In this document: positions 20,657-24,537 of the stretch, piece after piece
Layout of the letters: every line of letters begins with the position of its first letter
Numbering within the stretch: position 1 is the first letter of the stretch
Source: NIOZ-UU13 sp041862635
GTDB taxonomy: Bacteria > Planctomycetota > Phycisphaerae > Sedimentisphaerales > Anaerobacaceae
Assembly (NCBI GenBank): GCA_041862635.1
Contig: JBGVTO010000323.1
Coordinates: forward strand, 1-24,537
Reading direction: 5' to 3'
Length of the DNA stretch: 24,537 nt
Notes under the pieces: generated by a model
Database searches by the model: none
Told to the model about the DNA's origin: nothing
The model's input: the letters and a program-made list of their open reading frames with translations, nothing else
Made by a program: the position numbers and the translations under genes

Positions 20657-23224
20657 TCAGCCCTCCTTTCCGCCATTGCTCTTGTCTGATTCCGGGGCAG
20701 AGTCGGAGTCACGGTCGTCCCGGAAGTCGCCCGGCATGGGAGTGATTGACACCTGCCAAAGGTCCAGATCCCCGTGCCCGCCGGAGCGATCGGAAACGAA
20801 GTAGAGGGAGGAACCGTCGGCCGAAACGCTCGGATGACCATCGAAATCCCACGTGTTGATCACCGGGCCAAGGTTCACAGGTGTGCCCCAGTTGGCATGC
20901 CTTGTCGGGCGCATCGCTACCCATATGTCCATTGGACCACCATATCCGCCGGGTCGAGTGGACTGAAAAAAAAGCAACAAACCATCAGCAGATATGCTCG
21001 GTGTAGCTTCAATAGACGGGCTGTTAACCGGTGGTCCAAGATTCACTGGCTCTGGCCAGGGATCGTCAGTCTTCTTCCGCCTGGCGACCCAAAGCTCGCT
21101 GTCTTCTGAGCTTGGCCGGTTGGAGCTCATGAAAAGTTCCAGCCCATCAGACGAGATACTTGGGGACCAGTCGAGAGACGAACTGTTGATCGTTGGTCCG
21201 AGATGAGTGGGCGCTCCCCACTGCTCGTCGATGGTTTCCCGTGTGGCTATCCAGAGATCCATTGAACCGAGCCAACCGGGACAGGACCGCCAGGAACTGA
21301 AGTAAAGCGTAAGACCGTCGCGTGAAATACTCGGAGTGTCGTCGGTGTAGGCACTGTTGATAGTTATTCCGAGATCGACTGGGCGATCCCAGGGATCCGA
21401 AACCGTTGCTCTTGTCGTTACCCACAAGTCGGCCCGTCCACCGGAACGTGTCGAGGAAAAGTAGAGCGAAAGACCTTCAGCCGAAAGGCTTGGTGTAGCA
21501 TCCATAGCCCAACTGTTGACAGTTGGCCCCAGATTCGTGGGTGTACTTTGCCAGAGACCTCTGAGAAATTCCCGAAACCACAGGTCCTGTGGATTCGTTT
21601 CGTCCAAAGGACTTAAGATGTTGACATACATTTCCATGTCATCAATCATGTTTGCTACTTCGCTCAGGCAGTAATATCCTTGCGCGCGGAGGAGATAATT
21701 CCGTGCATCCTCCGGGTTGGTCTTTATCTCTTCAGTCAAAGAACGCACGTGCTCCCGGATCTCTGCCAGGATTTGGGCGCGTAGACGGCGTGCCTCAGAC
21801 CCAACATGCTTACTATGGCGAATTGACGCAAGATTCGCCAACGCTGCGTCAAGGTTGCCATTCTTAAACGAATTAATGGCGCGCCTGAGGGTGCTCCTAT
21901 GCGTAAAGAACACTTCCCTTTCCGACCGGGGCAGCTGGAATTTCCCGACCGAGAACACCACGATGAGTAGGGTAACAGCAAGAACAGACACTATCAGTGA
22001 AGCTGCAACCTGGAATCGATGTCTGCGAAAGAACTTCTGCAGTCGATAGAAAGTGCCGGGAGCCCTTGCGAGAATCGGTTGATCTTTCAGGTGTCTCTGG
22101 ATATCGAGAGCCAACGCCGAGGCGTTGTCATAGCGTCTTTCCCTGGCTTTCTCCAGCGACTTCATCACGATCCAGTCGAGGTCGCCGCGGATTGCCTTGG
22201 TCAGCAGATCTGGGCTTGAATCGCGATATTTGGCTATGTCCGTCAGTGTTTCGCCAAGCGTCCTGAGTTTTGTGGAGGGTTTCGGCGGCTCCTGCTCCCG
22301 GATTACCCGCTGCATTTCGATGTAGCCGGCTTTGCGCAGTTCTTCTTCGCTGAATGGCGTTGTGCCGGTGAGCAATTCATAGAGCAGAACACCGAGAGAG
22401 TAGATATCTGAGCGACTGTCAATTCCAAGATCGCTAAGTTCAGCCTGCTCCGGACTCATATATGCAGGTGTACCGATGATATGGGCGTAGCGGGTGAAGA
22501 GCGTTTTTTCCGTCAGCCGCTGGTTGGTTGCTTTGGCGATGCCGAAGTCTATGACTTTTGGAACGGGCCTGCCGTCATGATGCGCCACCAAAACATTGGT
22601 CGGCTTAATATCCCGATGGATGATTCCCTTTTCATGGGCATGCTGAACGGCATTACAGACCTGAATGAACAGGCTCAGTCGTTTTTTGGTGCTGAGGTTG
22701 TTTTTGTCGCAATATTCGGTGATAGAGACGCCGGTGACCAGTTCCATTACGAAATAGGGCCGGCCTGTCTGAGTAGCACCGGCATCGAGGACTTTGGCGA
22801 TATTAGGGTGGTCCATCAGGGCCAGGGCCTGACGTTCGGCTTCGAAACGGGCGATGACCGACCTGGTGTCCATTCCTAATTTGATGATTTTCAAGGCGAC
22901 TTTGCGATGAATAGGTTTTTGTTGCTCAGCCATATAGACAACAGCCATCCCACCTTCGCCAATCTTCTCTAAGAGCTTGTACCGCCCGACAATCGTACCG
23001 GGGCCTTCTGTGAGGGGAGAATTGTCCAAGATAAGGTCAGGTTCCAGGATCGGGGCATCTAAAAAGCTATTCGCATCGTGATACTGGAGCAAAGCTTGAA
23101 CACTTGCAAGGAGTTTCTGGTCATCTCTACACGCCTTTGCGACATATGCATCCCGCTCGACGCGGCTTTCAAACTGGACCGCTACAGTGAAGATTTGTTC
23201 TTCGCTTTTGTGTTCGATTCCCAC
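20657..23224 (-). CDS. Membrane Ser/Thr protein kinase with a C-terminal PD40 sensor
   Basis: An 855-residue protein starting at GTG 23224. Residues 84-385 form a Hanks-type kinase: glycine loop GEGGMAVV (89-96), Lys112 in VALKII, HRDIKPTNVL (203-212), DFGIAKA (226-232) and GTPAYMSPEQ (251-260). A basic segment (FRRHRF) precedes one membrane helix at about 405-427 (ASLIVSVLAVTLLIVVFSV). Outside, a helical repeat region (about 445-550, TPR-like) precedes five PD40 blades from about 560, ending in a charged tail. The kinase is therefore inside and the propeller in the periplasm or its planctomycete equivalent. It lies 123 bases after the ECF sigma gene, which suggests the kinase regulates that sigma factor or its regulon; the input signal is unknown. 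Confidence 0.9.
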   Translation of the reverse strand: MGIEHKSEEQIFTVAVQFESRVERDAYVAKACRDDQKLLASVQALLQYHDANSFLDAPILEPDLILDNSPLTEGPGTIVGRYKLLEKIGEGGMAVVYMAEQQKPIHRKVALKIIKLGMDTRSVIARFEAERQALALMDHPNIAKVLDAGATQTGRPYFVMELVTGVSITEYCDKNNLSTKKRLSLFIQVCNAVQHAHEKGIIHRDIKPTNVLVAHHDGRPVPKVIDFGIAKATNQRLTEKTLFTRYAHIIGTPAYMSPEQAELSDLGIDSRSDIYSLGVLLYELLTGTTPFSEEELRKAGYIEMQRVIREQEPPKPSTKLRTLGETLTDIAKYRDSSPDLLTKAIRGDLDWIVMKSLEKARERRYDNASALALDIQRHLKDQPILARAPGTFYRLQKFFRRHRFQVAASLIVSVLAVTLLIVVFSVGKFQLPRSEREVFFTHRSTLRRAINSFKNGNLDAALANLASIRHSKHVGSEARRLRAQILAEIREHVRSLTEEIKTNPEDARNYLLRAQGYYCLSEVANMIDDMEMYVNILSPLDETNPQDLWFREFLRGLWQSTPTNLGPTVNSWAMDATPSLSAEGLSLYFSSTRSGGRADLWVTTRATVSDPWDRPVDLGITINSAYTDDTPSISRDGLTLYFSSWRSCPGWLGSMDLWIATRETIDEQWGAPTHLGPTINSSSLDWSPSISSDGLELFMSSNRPSSEDSELWVARRKKTDDPWPEPVNLGPPVNSPSIEATPSISADGLLLFFQSTRPGGYGGPMDIWVAMRPTRHANWGTPVNLGPVINTWDFDGHPSVSADGSSLYFVSDRSGGHGDLDLWQVSITPMPGDFRDDRDSDSAPESDKSNGGKEG

Positions 23225-23231
23225 TACTAAG

Positions 23232-23238
23232 CTCCTTT
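23232..23238 (-). promoter_or_regulatory. Shine-Dalgarno AAAGGAG that sets a GTG start for the kinase
   Basis: AAAGGAG on the minus strand, seven bases, then GTG 23224. The longer frame would begin at TTG 23242, which lies upstream of this site. Confidence 0.7.
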
Positions 23239-23347
23239 GCAATATGGCTCCATAATATAACGCGTAATTGAGAGCCGAAGAGGACCATAAAATTTTGGAA
23301 ATTTCTAAAAAAATGAGTGTTTCGAATCATTATGGAAGCGCCTTGGC

Positions 23348-23902
23348 TTAGCCAATCTCACGAAGCAGCCAGGCCCGGGCATATGCCCAATGTCGCTTAA
23401 CCGTCGTTGGTGAAATTCCCAGAATTTCTGCTGTTTGCTCGATACTCATGCCGGCGAAGTAGCGAAGCTTGACCACTTCTGCCTTAATCTTGTCATTTTC
23501 TGAGAGACGCCCAAGAGCTTCATCCAATGCGATCAGATCATCCACAGACGAGTCGTCATCATACTTGAGAGCGTCTTTGTCGAGATCAATTCGCCGGCGA
23601 TCGCCACCATATTTAAGGCTCTTTTTGCGGCGTGCATTATCGATAAGAATCCGGCGCATGGCCTCAGCGGCGGCTGTAAAGAAATGTCCGTGACTTCTCC
23701 AATTTTGGGTTTCTTCCCCGACCAGCCGAATATAGGCCTCATGAACCAGAGCAGTTGCCTGGAGTGTCTGGCCGGGGAGCTCCTGCGACATCTTCTGAGC
23801 AGCAAGCAGACGCAGTTCTTCATATACTAACGGAAGCAGCTCGTCCGCGGCTCGAGCATCTCCTTGTTCGAGCGCATTTAGAATCCGTGTAACCTCACTC
23901 AT
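23348..23902 (-). CDS. ECF-type RNA polymerase sigma factor
   Basis: A 184-residue sigma factor of the Sigma70_ECF group common in Planctomycetota. Region 2 contains LPLVYEELRLLAAQKMSQ, then ATALVHEAYIRLVG and WRSHGHFFTAAAEAMRRIL, the -10 recognition helix. A linker rich in D and K follows. Region 4 ends with AEVVKLRYFAGMSIEQTAE and the helix-turn-helix SPTTVKRHWAYARAWL, which would read the -35 element. No anti-sigma gene lies beside it; instead a membrane kinase gene follows 123 bases downstream on the same strand, the usual layout for kinase-linked ECF factors. It has no strong Shine-Dalgarno before ATG 23902; GAGAA is near. Confidence 0.92.
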   Translation of the reverse strand: MSEVTRILNALEQGDARAADELLPLVYEELRLLAAQKMSQELPGQTLQATALVHEAYIRLVGEETQNWRSHGHFFTAAAEAMRRILIDNARRKKSLKYGGDRRRIDLDKDALKYDDDSSVDDLIALDEALGRLSENDKIKAEVVKLRYFAGMSIEQTAEILGISPTTVKRHWAYARAWLLREIG

Positions 23903-23934
23903 ACGTTTTCTCGAAAACCAGTCCCCACCAAAAC

Positions 23935-23961
23935 GAATAATGAATGATCAATTATCAATTG
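23935..23961. repeat. AATTATCAATTGA short array upstream of the sigma factor gene
   Basis: GAATAATGAATGATC then AATTATCAATTGA, words of 7-8 bases with the same character as the other degenerate arrays. It lies 33 bases before the sigma gene start and could overlap its promoter. The rest of 23903-24210 holds the 16S terminator and two hairpins; no gene is seen. Confidence 0.5.
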
Positions 23962-24071
23962 AAAACGGTGTTAAATCTGCGTAACTTGTGCCCGCAAATC
24001 TTGTCCTCGACGTCGATTGGGAAGCGGGTATCTGTGGTTAATTTTACATTTTACGCTTTATTTTTTCCATT

Positions 24072-24101
24072 AAAAAAGCCCCGTCTAAAAGACAGGGCTT
24101 T
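24072..24101 (-). terminator. Rho-independent terminator downstream of the 16S rRNA gene
   Basis: In minus RNA AAAGCCCUGUC pairs with GACGGGGCUUU over eleven positions with one G-U, loop UUUUA, followed by three more U (six in a row). It lies 110 bases after the mature 16S end and has the same build as 17348-17378. Confidence 0.75.
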
Positions 24102-24102
24102 A

Positions 24103-24119
24103 ATCCGCCTGAGGCGGAT
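24103..24119. repeat. Short perfect palindrome beside the 16S terminator
   Basis: ATCCGCCT-G-AGGCGGAT, eight-base arms with a single central base. It abuts the terminator stem and may be a dispersed palindrome. Confidence 0.6.
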
Positions 24120-24166
24120 AAATATCAAGAACAGTTAAGCCGGCAGCGAAAGGCCTGACAAATCAC

Positions 24167-24190
24167 GGCCTGTATTTGGAACGACAGGCC
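24167..24190 (-). other. Hairpin just past the 16S 3' end, possible processing stem
   Basis: GGCCTGT (24167-24173) pairs with ACAGGCC (24184-24190) over a ten-base loop, 20 bases beyond the 16S end. Its place in the trailer suggests a role in rRNA processing, but this is a guess. Confidence 0.4.
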
Positions 24191-24207
24191 GCGTCCTAGT
24201 TTATCCC

Positions 24208-24537
<330 letters not shown>

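Overview
The window looks like part of a Planctomycetota chromosome, most likely Phycisphaerae/Sedimentisphaerales-like. This is an inference from several signs taken together. A partial 16S rRNA gene appears to end in its own terminator with no linked 23S. There is an ECF sigma factor of the Sigma70_ECF type next to a large Hanks-type kinase with a PD40-repeat sensor, and a secreted PD40 protein with a dockerin. There are Tat-exported sulfatase and ThuA-like proteins, and a Gram-negative lipid A/heptose gene cluster. No transposase, prophage, tRNA or CRISPR array was found.

Layout, left to right. The 3' end of gatB and a small cupin gene (+) open the window. A two-gene (+) unit follows, encoding a Tat-exported ThuA-like protein and a Tat-exported type I sulfatase, probably for sulfated glycan use. 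From 11.7 kb down to 3.3 kb runs a seven-gene (-) envelope operon in the order lpxK, hldE, gmhA, gmhB-like, heptosyltransferase/WaaP-like kinase fusion, GT4 glycosyltransferase, plsY. Two junctions overlap by one base (TGATG and TAATG). The operon supplies lipid A 4'-phosphorylation, makes most of the ADP-heptose precursor, transfers and phosphorylates core sugars, and starts phospholipid synthesis. Several members are unusual: LpxK carries three repeat-derived in-frame insertions, the GmhB-like protein has a 42-bp repeat linker and two membrane helices, and the heptosyltransferase is fused to a kinase.

From 11.85 to 14.85 kb lies a more AT-rich accessory patch. It holds a DUF6508 gene (+), a beta-CASP-like metallo-beta-lactamase gene (-), a partner with a PD-(D/E)XK-like signature (-) and a tiny zinc-ribbon gene (-). 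This is the best candidate for an undescribed nucleic-acid-acting module. To its right are an isocitrate dehydrogenase (-), a SixA-type phosphatase (+), a DUF3795 cysteine-rich protein (-), a NUDIX-family protein (+) and a large acidic protein of unknown function (+).

The right end carries a (-) signalling set: ECF sigma factor, then Ser/Thr kinase with a C-terminal PD40 sensor, then a secreted PD40 protein with a dockerin. The last 327 bases are the 3' part of a 16S rRNA gene (-).

The window is also rich in short non-coding or coding repeats: a hairpin family in three copies, a GAAA-loop palindrome, and several degenerate short-unit arrays in spacers or inside lpxK.
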